Assembly (NCBI RefSeq): GCF_002860355.1
Contig: NZ_NMWU01000012.1
Location: forward strand, 1 to 64,000
Length of the DNA: 64,000 nt
Origin: Bifidobacterium margollesii
GTDB lineage: Bacteria > Actinomycetota > Actinomycetes > Actinomycetales > Bifidobacteriaceae
Reading direction: 5' to 3'
Position 1 is the first letter of the stretch. Every line of letters begins with the position of its first letter. Below are positions 58,174 to 64,000 of the stretch, in pieces. The position numbers were made by a program, and so were the translations under genes. A model generated the notes under the pieces. The model was not told where the DNA came from. It saw only the letters and a program-made list of their open reading frames with translations, and made no database searches.

Positions 58174-59661
58174 ATGAAGCAAACAACGGATCAATCGACG
58201 CAAGGTCAAACCGGACAATCCGAAGGCGGGCGAACCGGCATCGGCCGCCGCCTCTGCTATGCCGTCGGCAACCTCGGGCAGGCGGCCTTCTACAACGCCC
58301 TCAGCACCTATTTCGTCGTCTACGTCACCAGCGCCATGTTCTCAGGCGTCGACAAAGCACTCGCCGCCAAACTCATCGGCATCATCACCGGTCTGATCGT
58401 GGTGATCCGCATCGCGGAGATCTTCATCGACCCGCTGCTCGGCAACCTCATCGACAACACCACCACACGATTCGGCCGCTTCCGCCCATGGCAGGTCATT
58501 GGCGGATGCACATCCGCCCTGCTGCTCATGCTCGTCTACACCGGCCTGTTCGGTCTGGTCAACGTGAGCGAGACATGGTTCGTCATCCTGTTCGTCATCG
58601 TGTTCATTGTGCTCGACGTGCTCTACTCGCTGCGAGACATCTCCTACTGGGGCATGATTCCCGCCCTGTCCGAGGACTCGCACGAGCGTAGCGTCTACAC
58701 CGCACTCGGTTCGTTCACCGGCTCCATCGGCTACAACGGCATCACCGTCGTCGTCATCCCGATCGTCACCTACTTCAGCTACGTGTTCACCGGATCCCGT
58801 GCGGAAAGCCAGAGCGGCTGGACCTCATTCGGCATCATCGTCGGACTGCTCGGCATCATCACCGCCCTCACCGTGGCCTTCGGTACCAAGGAGAACGAAA
58901 GCGCGTTGCGAGCCAAGGCGCAGAAGAACGGCAACCCGCTGCAGGCGTTCGCCGCGCTCGCGAAAAACGATCAGCTGCTGTGGGTGGCGCTGAGCTACCT
59001 GCTGTACGCCATCGCCAACGTGGCCACCACCGGCGTGCTGCTCTACCTGTTCAAGTTCGTGCTCGGCCAGCCGGCCGCGTTCTCCATCGCCGGCATCATC
59101 CCGATCATCACCGGTCTCATCGCCACTCCGCTCTACCCGGTGCTCAACCGCTACATTCCCCGCCGATACCTGTACATCGCCGGCATGGTCTTCATGATCG
59201 CCGGATACCTCACGTTCATCGTCGGCGCGCAGAACCTCACGATGGTGATCGTGGCCCTGGTGCTGTTCTACATTCCCGGCACGTTCATCCAAATGACCGC
59301 CATTCTTTCGCTCACCGACTCCATCGAATACGGGCAGCTCAAAACCGGAAGCCGCAACGAGGCGGTCACGCTTTCCGTCCGTCCGATGCTCGACAAGATC
59401 GCCGGAGCGTTCTCCAACGGCATCGTCGGCTTCATCGCCGTGGCCGCCGGCATGGTCGGCACCGCCACCGCCGACGACATGACCGCCGCCAACATCCGCA
59501 CCTTCAAGATGTTCGCCTTCTACACGCCGCTCGCGCTGATCGTCGCCAGCCTGCTCGTGTTCGTCTTCACCGTGAAGATCGACGAAACGATGCACGCGAA
59601 GATCGTCGAGGAACTCGAAGCCAAGCTTGCCGACGGCGAGACCGAGGACGAGGAGGAGTGA
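58174..59661 (+). CDS. GPH-family sugar:cation symporter (lactose transporter-like)
   Basis: A 495-residue membrane protein with about twelve spans, of the glycoside-pentoside-hexuronide:cation symporter family (LacS/MelB). RRLCYAVGNLGQAAFYNALS is the typical N terminus, and DPLLGNLIDNTTTRFGRFRPW is the family's conserved loop with the cation-site aspartates and R-R pattern. The C-terminal tail is acidic and lacks the EIIA domain of streptococcal LacS. It is divergent from lacZ with shared operator palindromes, so lactose or a galacto-oligosaccharide is the likely cargo. Confidence 0.92.
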   Translation: MKQTTDQSTQGQTGQSEGGRTGIGRRLCYAVGNLGQAAFYNALSTYFVVYVTSAMFSGVDKALAAKLIGIITGLIVVIRIAEIFIDPLLGNLIDNTTTRFGRFRPWQVIGGCTSALLLMLVYTGLFGLVNVSETWFVILFVIVFIVLDVLYSLRDISYWGMIPALSEDSHERSVYTALGSFTGSIGYNGITVVVIPIVTYFSYVFTGSRAESQSGWTSFGIIVGLLGIITALTVAFGTKENESALRAKAQKNGNPLQAFAALAKNDQLLWVALSYLLYAIANVATTGVLLYLFKFVLGQPAAFSIAGIIPIITGLIATPLYPVLNRYIPRRYLYIAGMVFMIAGYLTFIVGAQNLTMVIVALVLFYIPGTFIQMTAILSLTDSIEYGQLKTGSRNEAVTLSVRPMLDKIAGAFSNGIVGFIAVAAGMVGTATADDMTAANIRTFKMFAFYTPLALIVASLLVFVFTVKIDETMHAKIVEELEAKLADGETEDEEE

Positions 59662-59762
59662 TGGCATCCACAGTCGAAGACGATGGAAACACGGCAATCC
59701 ATCATCGGGGCATCATGCTTTCCTCAATCCCGTGTGGGACTGCTTCGGAATGTGTGCAACCG

Positions 59763-59790
59763 TTGTGGGGCCGATGATTTGGTGTATAGA
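59763..59790 (+). promoter_or_regulatory. Promoter of the two-component cassette
   Basis: TTGTGG (59763-59768) and TATAGA (59785-59790) are spaced by 16 bases, a good vegetative promoter match upstream of the secreted-protein gene. Confidence 0.6.
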
Positions 59791-59875
59791 TTTCCTGTAC
59801 CGGTGATTGAACCCCCATGCGTTCTTCGAATACAACCGGAATCATCGAATTGATTCCAATGCAAAAGGAGGAACC

Positions 59876-60646
59876 ATGAAGAGCGGTCGGAATCTGATGA
59901 TTGCGGGTGTCGCATCGGCTTTGGCTGTTTCCCTCATCCCTATGATGCCATTTGCCGCGACCGCGGCGGAGACTTCGGATGATACTGCGGGACTGTCCTC
60001 GTCGGACAGCATCAGCATAGATAATGCCGTAAAAACCACGACGAGCAATCTCAACGCCGTGTATAACGCGGTGTACGCGCAGACGTCGAATCCGAAATCA
60101 CGTTCCGCGCAAAATAGAGTCGATCGTTCTGTGGATGCGTTGCATGCCTCTGACGCCGAATCCAATGCGCTGAAGAAGCAAGGAGCGGAGCAACTTGAAA
60201 CCGTGCGTTCGATGTCTAAAGGAGACAGACCTCTCACTGTTGATAAGGTGACTATCGTACAGGAGGGGAACGTGTCGGTGCAATCAAACAGCGGCGATTC
60301 GATGGTTGTCGCAACGGCTGATTTGCGCATCACTCGGCACATCTTCGAAGATGACGTTGATTGGGAGGAAATCGTTCCTCATCGGTTCACTATCGATACG
60401 GAGAACAATACCGTCGTCAACATTCTTGCCGAAGATCAGAACTGGCAGGATACTCAATCCACGAACGAGGCAGTGTCTTCGGAGAACAGGTCTTCTGATG
60501 AAGACGAATCAGGCAGCATCGATGATGAGTATGCGGCGTCCAACGATTCGGATGCGCAGTTCAAAGAAGGGGAATCTCATTTATTTGAGCGGTCATTCCG
60601 CTCCGATTCGGAACAAGCCGTTTACGGCGATTACGGATCGCGGTAA
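59876..60646 (+). CDS. Secreted protein of unknown function
   Basis: A 256-residue protein I do not recognise. It has a signal peptide (MKSGRNLMIAGVASALAVSL, cleavage near AATAA), then a Ser/Asp-rich region, a central domain with VTIVQEGNVSVQ, VATADLRITRHIF and VDWEEIVPHRFTID, which resembles the N-terminal part of some secreted amidase-type proteins, and a disordered acidic tail. AAGGAGG precedes the ATG at 59876. The codon use is AT-richer than in neighbouring genes. It lies 46 bases before a lipoprotein gene and a two-component system, which suggests a sensed or regulated surface function. Confidence 0.75.
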   Translation: MKSGRNLMIAGVASALAVSLIPMMPFAATAAETSDDTAGLSSSDSISIDNAVKTTTSNLNAVYNAVYAQTSNPKSRSAQNRVDRSVDALHASDAESNALKKQGAEQLETVRSMSKGDRPLTVDKVTIVQEGNVSVQSNSGDSMVVATADLRITRHIFEDDVDWEEIVPHRFTIDTENNTVVNILAEDQNWQDTQSTNEAVSSENRSSDEDESGSIDDEYAASNDSDAQFKEGESHLFERSFRSDSEQAVYGDYGSR

Positions 60647-60692
60647 AAAGCAGTGGTTCGGTCATCTGGTGTGATCCGATAAGAGCGGATCG

Positions 60693-61175
60693 ATGATGGT
60701 TCGAAGGATGTCGTCCCTGTTGCTGACCGTGCTGATGGTTGCGGCGTGTTCCGCGTGTTCCAGCGGCATTGGGTTTGCCAGGTGCGGCGCAGGGGCGCGC
60801 ACGCCGGATATGGCGGTGACCATGCTGATGGAATCCGTACGCGACGGCGATATCCATAAGGCCTGCGTGGTTTCCGATTTGAATGAGAGCGATGAGGACC
60901 TTCGGAGGGCCGTGACGAAGATGCGTCGCATGCTTCATCGTCTGGGAGGTTTCGATGCCGTCGAGATCGATGTGGTTCCTTGGCTGCAGGAGGGGGCGAT
61001 CTATCATGTGGCGGTGTACCGAAAGGCCGATGCCGGGAAATTCAACGCCGATTCGGTGTTGAGCTCGGCTTTGGACTTCGATGTGACGGCGGAAACCGCA
61101 TCCGGATATCGCGTGTTGCTGCGATATGCGGATATATCGTTGACCTCCATTGAGCCGGATCCATGGGGAGCGTGA
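60693..61175 (+). CDS. Lipoprotein of unknown function
   Basis: A 160-residue lipoprotein: signal segment RRMSSLLLTVLMVAA followed by a lipobox (VAAC). The mature part has an alpha/beta pattern with TPDMAVTMLMESVRDGDIHKA and WLQEGAIYHVAVYRK, similar in style to DUF4878-type small lipoproteins, without a firm family match. It ends three bases before the response regulator start, so it is co-transcribed with the two-component genes. It could be the sensor's ligand partner or the regulated output. Confidence 0.7.
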   Translation: MMVRRMSSLLLTVLMVAACSACSSGIGFARCGAGARTPDMAVTMLMESVRDGDIHKACVVSDLNESDEDLRRAVTKMRRMLHRLGGFDAVEIDVVPWLQEGAIYHVAVYRKADAGKFNADSVLSSALDFDVTAETASGYRVLLRYADISLTSIEPDPWGA

Positions 61176-61178
61176 TAT

Positions 61179-61889
61179 ATGAGGCTTGATGGACTCGTGC
61201 CGATGGGTGCCAGCGACAAGGCCGGCGAAGCCATCACCGTGGGCATCGTCGATAACGATGTGCTGTCACGCAAGGCGATGAAGACGATCATCGGCCGTGT
61301 TTCGAGAGGCTTCCATGTGGTGTGGGACGTTTCCACGGGTGCCGAAGCGTTGCATCGTTGTCTGTACACAGACAAAGTCCCCGACGTGCTGTTGGTGGAC
61401 ATGTCTCTTGCCGACGGCGACGGATGCCAGATCTGCCGGGAGCTTCGCAGGCGATCCGAGTCCATCGGCCTACTTGCCGTAACATCATATGATCCCCGCG
61501 TGTATCGTGGCCGGGCTCGTGAGTCGGGGGCACAGGGATTACTGACCAAGGATGCGCTGCTCGCGAATATCGCCGATGCCATTCGGAGCGTCGTGACAGG
61601 CGGCGTGTATCCCGCAGATTCCGGATTCATGACGCCGAGGGAATCTTATGCCGTCCTGAATTCCCCCGAAGGTGGTTCACTCGATGTCGAGCTGACCTCT
61701 CGCGAAGTCGAGGTGCTTCGCCTGTATGCCGAGCATCATACGACCCCGCAGATTGCCAGGATGCTTGGCATTGGCGAAGGCACCGTATATGTATACACGC
61801 ATAGGGCGGTTGGCAAGCTGCATGTGAAGAATCGAGAGCAGGCCATCACCATTTGCAAGCGACGAAATCTGTTCAACCATGTCTTGTAG
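61179..61889 (+). CDS. NarL-type response regulator
   Basis: A 236-residue DNA-binding response regulator. The receiver domain (about 20-140) has the acidic pair in TVGIVDNDVLSRKA, the phosphoacceptor aspartate in VLLVDMSLADGDG (near residue 74) and the conserved lysine in GLLTKDALL. The C-terminal LuxR-type helix-turn-helix (about 170-225) reads LTSREVEVLRLYAEHHTTPQ and GTVYVYTHRAVGKLHVKNRE. The sensor kinase gene follows after 25 bases. The targets are unknown; the upstream lipoprotein and secreted-protein genes are obvious candidates. Confidence 0.93.
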   Translation: MRLDGLVPMGASDKAGEAITVGIVDNDVLSRKAMKTIIGRVSRGFHVVWDVSTGAEALHRCLYTDKVPDVLLVDMSLADGDGCQICRELRRRSESIGLLAVTSYDPRVYRGRARESGAQGLLTKDALLANIADAIRSVVTGGVYPADSGFMTPRESYAVLNSPEGGSLDVELTSREVEVLRLYAEHHTTPQIARMLGIGEGTVYVYTHRAVGKLHVKNREQAITICKRRNLFNHVL

Positions 61890-61914
61890 GAAATACCGTG
61901 ATAAAGGCGATGCG

Positions 61915-63153
61915 ATGATGAGATCAGTGCGATCGATACGTGATGCCCTGGCTTGGCCTACTGGCTTGGCTCGACTGCTCGTTCGACTTCCTTGGCGCAT
62001 GTGGGTCGGGATCGGAGCGGTCGGATGCGTAGGCATATCCATTTTCGAGATGACGGTGTTACACGGTTATGATCAGCTTCGGATCGGTGTCATTGTCGAA
62101 CTGGGTCTATATGCGATGGCGGCGATGGCCTTGCCGTTCGTTCCCCGTGTCTCTGGATGGTTCGTGGGATCGCTGTGGTTCGTCGGTTCGTTCAACGCCG
62201 TGGTGGACAGTCCATGGTCTCCGATGCTGTTGGTATGGCTGTCGGCGCTGACGATTTCACATCGGCATGCGGTTGAAGGGGTGCCCTTTGCGGTGCTGGC
62301 ACTTTCCGGCAGCGTCGTTCAGGCCGTGCGTTCCAGCGATTACGATACCTACACCACGCCCGCTCTGACAGCTATGATCGGCATCATGGTGGCGATGGTG
62401 TTCATCGGATCGTCACTGTACTGGAATACTCGCAATCGCAAGGTGGTTCGGGCTCTGGATGATCGTCTTGAACGGGAACGGGCGGCCCTTCGCATCCATG
62501 ATTCGATCTCCAATGATCTGGCGTATCTTATCATGCGCATCGATCAGTCGACGACAACGAATGAGGCGATGAATGATAGAGCTCCTGAAGCGTTGTCGGA
62601 TCTGCGGGAGGTTGCTGTGACGGCGCTGAATCACACCTATGAGGTCATTGACGCATTGGAGGATGATGCGAGGTCCGGGAATTCTTCCGGGGTCTTCGCC
62701 GGAACCGTTGACGATGTCGGCGATGCGGTGAGGGGCGCGGATCTTGGGAAATCGTTGTGGTTGATCGTCGAGAACGGCGATGGTCGCTTGCATTCCTTGG
62801 GATTCCGAGGCGATTCGTGGTTGGATGATTCGGGCGTCGTGCGAATCGGAAGGAATCAGCGGACTTTGGTCGAATCATTCGTCGCCGAGGTCTATGGCAA
62901 TATCGCTCGTCATGCCTCTCCTGAGGGAGGATATGCGGTGCGCATCTGCGTGAAGGACGATGAACTTGTCGTGACGGTGAGCGACAGGCCCAAGGATGAT
63001 TCCGGCGATTCCTCCGTCGTGATTGCCCGTTCCGGTCGGGGAATGCGAAGTCATGAAGCGCTGTTCCGATCTCAGGGCGGTTCCCTGACCGTGGATTCGC
63101 GTGATGGATTCTGGGCGATGACCGCTGTGATTCCGTTGCGATCATTGGGGTGA
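61915..63153 (+). CDS. Sensor histidine kinase (NarX/DesK type)
   Basis: A 412-residue membrane kinase. Five or six spans occupy residues about 25-165. The dimerisation/phosphoacceptor helix reads RERAALRIHDSISNDLAYL with His in the usual place. The ATPase domain keeps the N box (FVAEVYGNIARHA) and G2 (RSGRGMRSHEALFRSQGGSL), but the G1 box is altered: VSDRPKDD where DNG is normal. It therefore may bind ATP poorly or act mainly as a phosphatase. ATG at 61915 follows AAAGG. It forms an operon with the response regulator and two exported proteins. Confidence 0.88.
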   Translation: MMRSVRSIRDALAWPTGLARLLVRLPWRMWVGIGAVGCVGISIFEMTVLHGYDQLRIGVIVELGLYAMAAMALPFVPRVSGWFVGSLWFVGSFNAVVDSPWSPMLLVWLSALTISHRHAVEGVPFAVLALSGSVVQAVRSSDYDTYTTPALTAMIGIMVAMVFIGSSLYWNTRNRKVVRALDDRLERERAALRIHDSISNDLAYLIMRIDQSTTTNEAMNDRAPEALSDLREVAVTALNHTYEVIDALEDDARSGNSSGVFAGTVDDVGDAVRGADLGKSLWLIVENGDGRLHSLGFRGDSWLDDSGVVRIGRNQRTLVESFVAEVYGNIARHASPEGGYAVRICVKDDELVVTVSDRPKDDSGDSSVVIARSGRGMRSHEALFRSQGGSLTVDSRDGFWAMTAVIPLRSLG

Positions 63154-63195
63154 CGTTTAGGTCCGTGGGCTGCGTCGGCGTACCGGGCGGATCTT

Positions 63196-63229
63196 CCGAC
63201 ACGCCGGATGTCGGGGAGGGTGGTATTGT
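63196..63229 (+). promoter_or_regulatory. Extended -10 promoter and upstream palindrome of the sulfur gene
   Basis: TGGTATTGT (63221-63229) is an extended -10 element. Just upstream, CCGACA (63196-63201) and TGTCGG (63209-63214) form a palindrome in the -15 to -35 zone, a typical repressor or activator position. Transcription would begin at about 63236, at or next to the leader ATG. Confidence 0.6.
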
Positions 63230-63236
63230 TTGAGCC

Positions 63237-63266
63237 ATGACGTTCTTTTCATGTTGTTGTCGCTAA
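63237..63266 (+). CDS. Cysteine-rich leader peptide MTFFSCCCR
   Basis: A nine-codon frame ATG-ACG-TTC-TTT-TCA-TGT-TGT-TGT-CGC-TAA codes MTFFSCCCR. It starts at the predicted transcription start of the extended -10 promoter at 63221-63229, so it would be leaderless. Three consecutive cysteine codons before the start of a cysteine/cystathionine synthesis gene are the pattern of an attenuation leader: ribosomes would stall here when charged tRNA-Cys is scarce. Comparable polycysteine leaders have been described in mycobacteria. Strong hairpins follow within a few bases of the stop. Confidence 0.65.
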   Translation: MTFFSCCCR

Positions 63267-63271
63267 CCGCC

Positions 63272-63358
63272 GCCCCGAGGCACGATAGGTGCCGGGCGCT
63301 GGTCAGTGACGCATAACTTGAAATAGGACGAATTTCTCACCGCCATTCGGCGTGAAAT
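63272..63358 (+). promoter_or_regulatory. Predicted attenuator structures between the leader peptide and the sulfur gene
   Basis: GCCC plus GGCAC (63272-63283) pair with GTGCC plus GGGC (63289-63297) around a GATAG loop, six bases after the leader stop. A second hairpin, CACCGCC...GGCGTG within ATTTC/GAAAT flanks, lies at about 63333-63358. The leader is about 316 bases long in all. No T tract marks a clear intrinsic terminator, so the switch may act on translation or Rho-dependent termination. Confidence 0.5.
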
Positions 63359-63582
63359 CCAATCGGTGATCAAACATCATGATCCATTGTCGATCCTGAT
63401 GGCATGCCCGACCGAATATCTCGCAGGGCGATCATCATCCAAACCCGAAACCAGCATCGGGTATCGTCTCATTTCAGTACTGCACAGCCGATCGGCGCCC
63501 ACGGGGAAGCGGCGAACGATCGCAGCAATCGCAAGGAACGCAGGCAGTACGAAACAACCATCCGCAACCGGAGGAATGAGAC

Positions 63583-64000
63583 ATGACCATCGCCAACTCC
63601 ATCACCGAACTCGTCGGCAACACCCCGCTCGTCAAGCTCAACCATGTGACCGACGGCATCGACGCCACCATCGCCGTGAAAGTGGAGTACATGAACCCCG
63701 GCGGCTCCTCCAAGGACCGCATCGCCGCCCGCATCGTCGACGCGGCCGAGAAATCCGGTCAGCTCAAGCCCGGCGGCACCATCGTCGAACCCACCAGCGG
63801 CAACACCGGCGTAGGACTGGCATTGGTCGCCCAGCAGCGCGGATACCGCGCGATCTTCACCGTGCCCGACAAGGTCTCCGAAGACAAGCGCGCCGTGCTG
63901 CGCGCCTACGGCGCCGAAGTCATCGTCACCCCCACCGACGCCGGCCCCGGCGACCCGCGCTCCTACTACGACGTGTCCGACCGTCTCGCCCGGGAGATCC
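63583..64000 (+). CDS. Cystathionine beta-synthase / cysteine synthase family enzyme (partial)
   Basis: A PLP enzyme cut by the right edge; about 139 codons are present. The PLP lysine is in MNPGGSSKDRIAARI and the phosphate loop in VEPTSGNTGVGLALVA. The stretch GDPRSYYDVSDRLAREI is characteristic of actinobacterial cystathionine beta-synthase rather than plain CysK, so it may combine serine and homocysteine or act as an O-acetylserine sulfhydrylase. GGAGG precedes the ATG at 63583. The three-cysteine leader upstream fits a sulfur amino-acid gene. Confidence 0.88.
   Translation, partial: MTIANSITELVGNTPLVKLNHVTDGIDATIAVKVEYMNPGGSSKDRIAARIVDAAEKSGQLKPGGTIVEPTSGNTGVGLALVAQQRGYRAIFTVPDKVSEDKRAVLRAYGAEVIVTPTDAGPGDPRSYYDVSDRLAREI

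Noticed and set aside
63237-63583. SAM riboswitch upstream of the sulfur gene
   Set aside because: I looked for SAM-type core motifs and saw no convincing match; the Cys leader with nearby hairpins explains the region better.
63404-63586. 60-residue frame ending in ATGA overlap with the sulfur gene start
   Set aside because: The apparent coupling is likely chance. The sequence is rich in Arg, Asn and Gln with no pattern, and it lies in the long structured leader.

Overview
The window is a high-GC, gene-dense stretch of an actinobacterial chromosome. Gene content and order point to Bifidobacterium: nusA-infB-rbfA-truB-ribF, prfB-ftsE-ftsX-CHAP-smpB, an actinobacterial DapD, a large GH2 beta-galactosidase paired with a GPH-type sugar symporter, a GH30 galactanase-like enzyme and DUF5648-type surface repeats. 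The species cannot be fixed from the sequence alone. I see no rRNA, tRNA, CRISPR array, prophage or intact insertion sequence. Both ends cut genes: nusA on the left and a cystathionine beta-synthase/cysteine synthase on the right.

Layout. 1-6.8 kb: translation factors (NusA end, IF-2, RbfA, TruB) and RibF. 7-16 kb: a DUF4143 ATPase, a class III aminotransferase with an iron alcohol dehydrogenase, a candidate small RNA, a Pif1-like helicase, ProS and a second SSB preceded by DnaA-box-like sites. 16-22 kb: M13 peptidase, Map, citrate synthase and DapD, the last two convergent over long palindromes. 22-28 kb: a 43-residue membrane protein, PrfB, FtsE/FtsX, a CHAP hydrolase and SmpB. 28-34.5 kb: a polar amino-acid ABC transporter with two binding proteins, then GlmS. 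34.5-40.4 kb: secreted GH30 enzyme, a pseudouridine synthase containing a translated repeat, Gnd and a UPF0303 protein. 40.5-45.6 kb (minus): leucine-rich surface protein, Pgl, OpcA, Zwf. 45.7-51.4 kb (minus): coaBC-coaX-DUF2520-panB-panC-panD, which together could cover pantothenate synthesis and the first CoA steps. 51.8-59.7 kb: LacI regulator, AAA ATPase, lacZ and lacS, with related palindromic operators. 59.8-63.2 kb: secreted protein, lipoprotein, response regulator and sensor kinase. 63.2-64 kb: a Cys-Cys-Cys leader peptide and the start of the sulfur gene.

How the genes work together. Zwf-OpcA-Pgl and the nearby Gnd form the oxidative pentose phosphate branch. The coa/pan run could make 4'-phosphopantetheine precursors if the DUF2520 protein is the ketopantoate reductase. 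LacZ and LacS take up and cleave galactosides, probably under the LacI protein. FtsEX probably controls the CHAP hydrolase at division.

Most interesting non-gene signals: (1) a probably leaderless MTFFSCCCR leader upstream of the sulfur gene, suggesting cysteine attenuation; (2) a promoter-to-terminator structured RNA candidate at 11.39-11.53 kb; (3) a two-hairpin REP-like repeat family in at least eight places, one translated inside a pseudouridine synthase; (4) long perfect inverted repeats built into gene 3' ends; (5) 15-bp in-frame tandem repeats in tails or linkers of several unrelated conserved proteins; (6) the self-contained two-component cassette at 59.8-63.2 kb.
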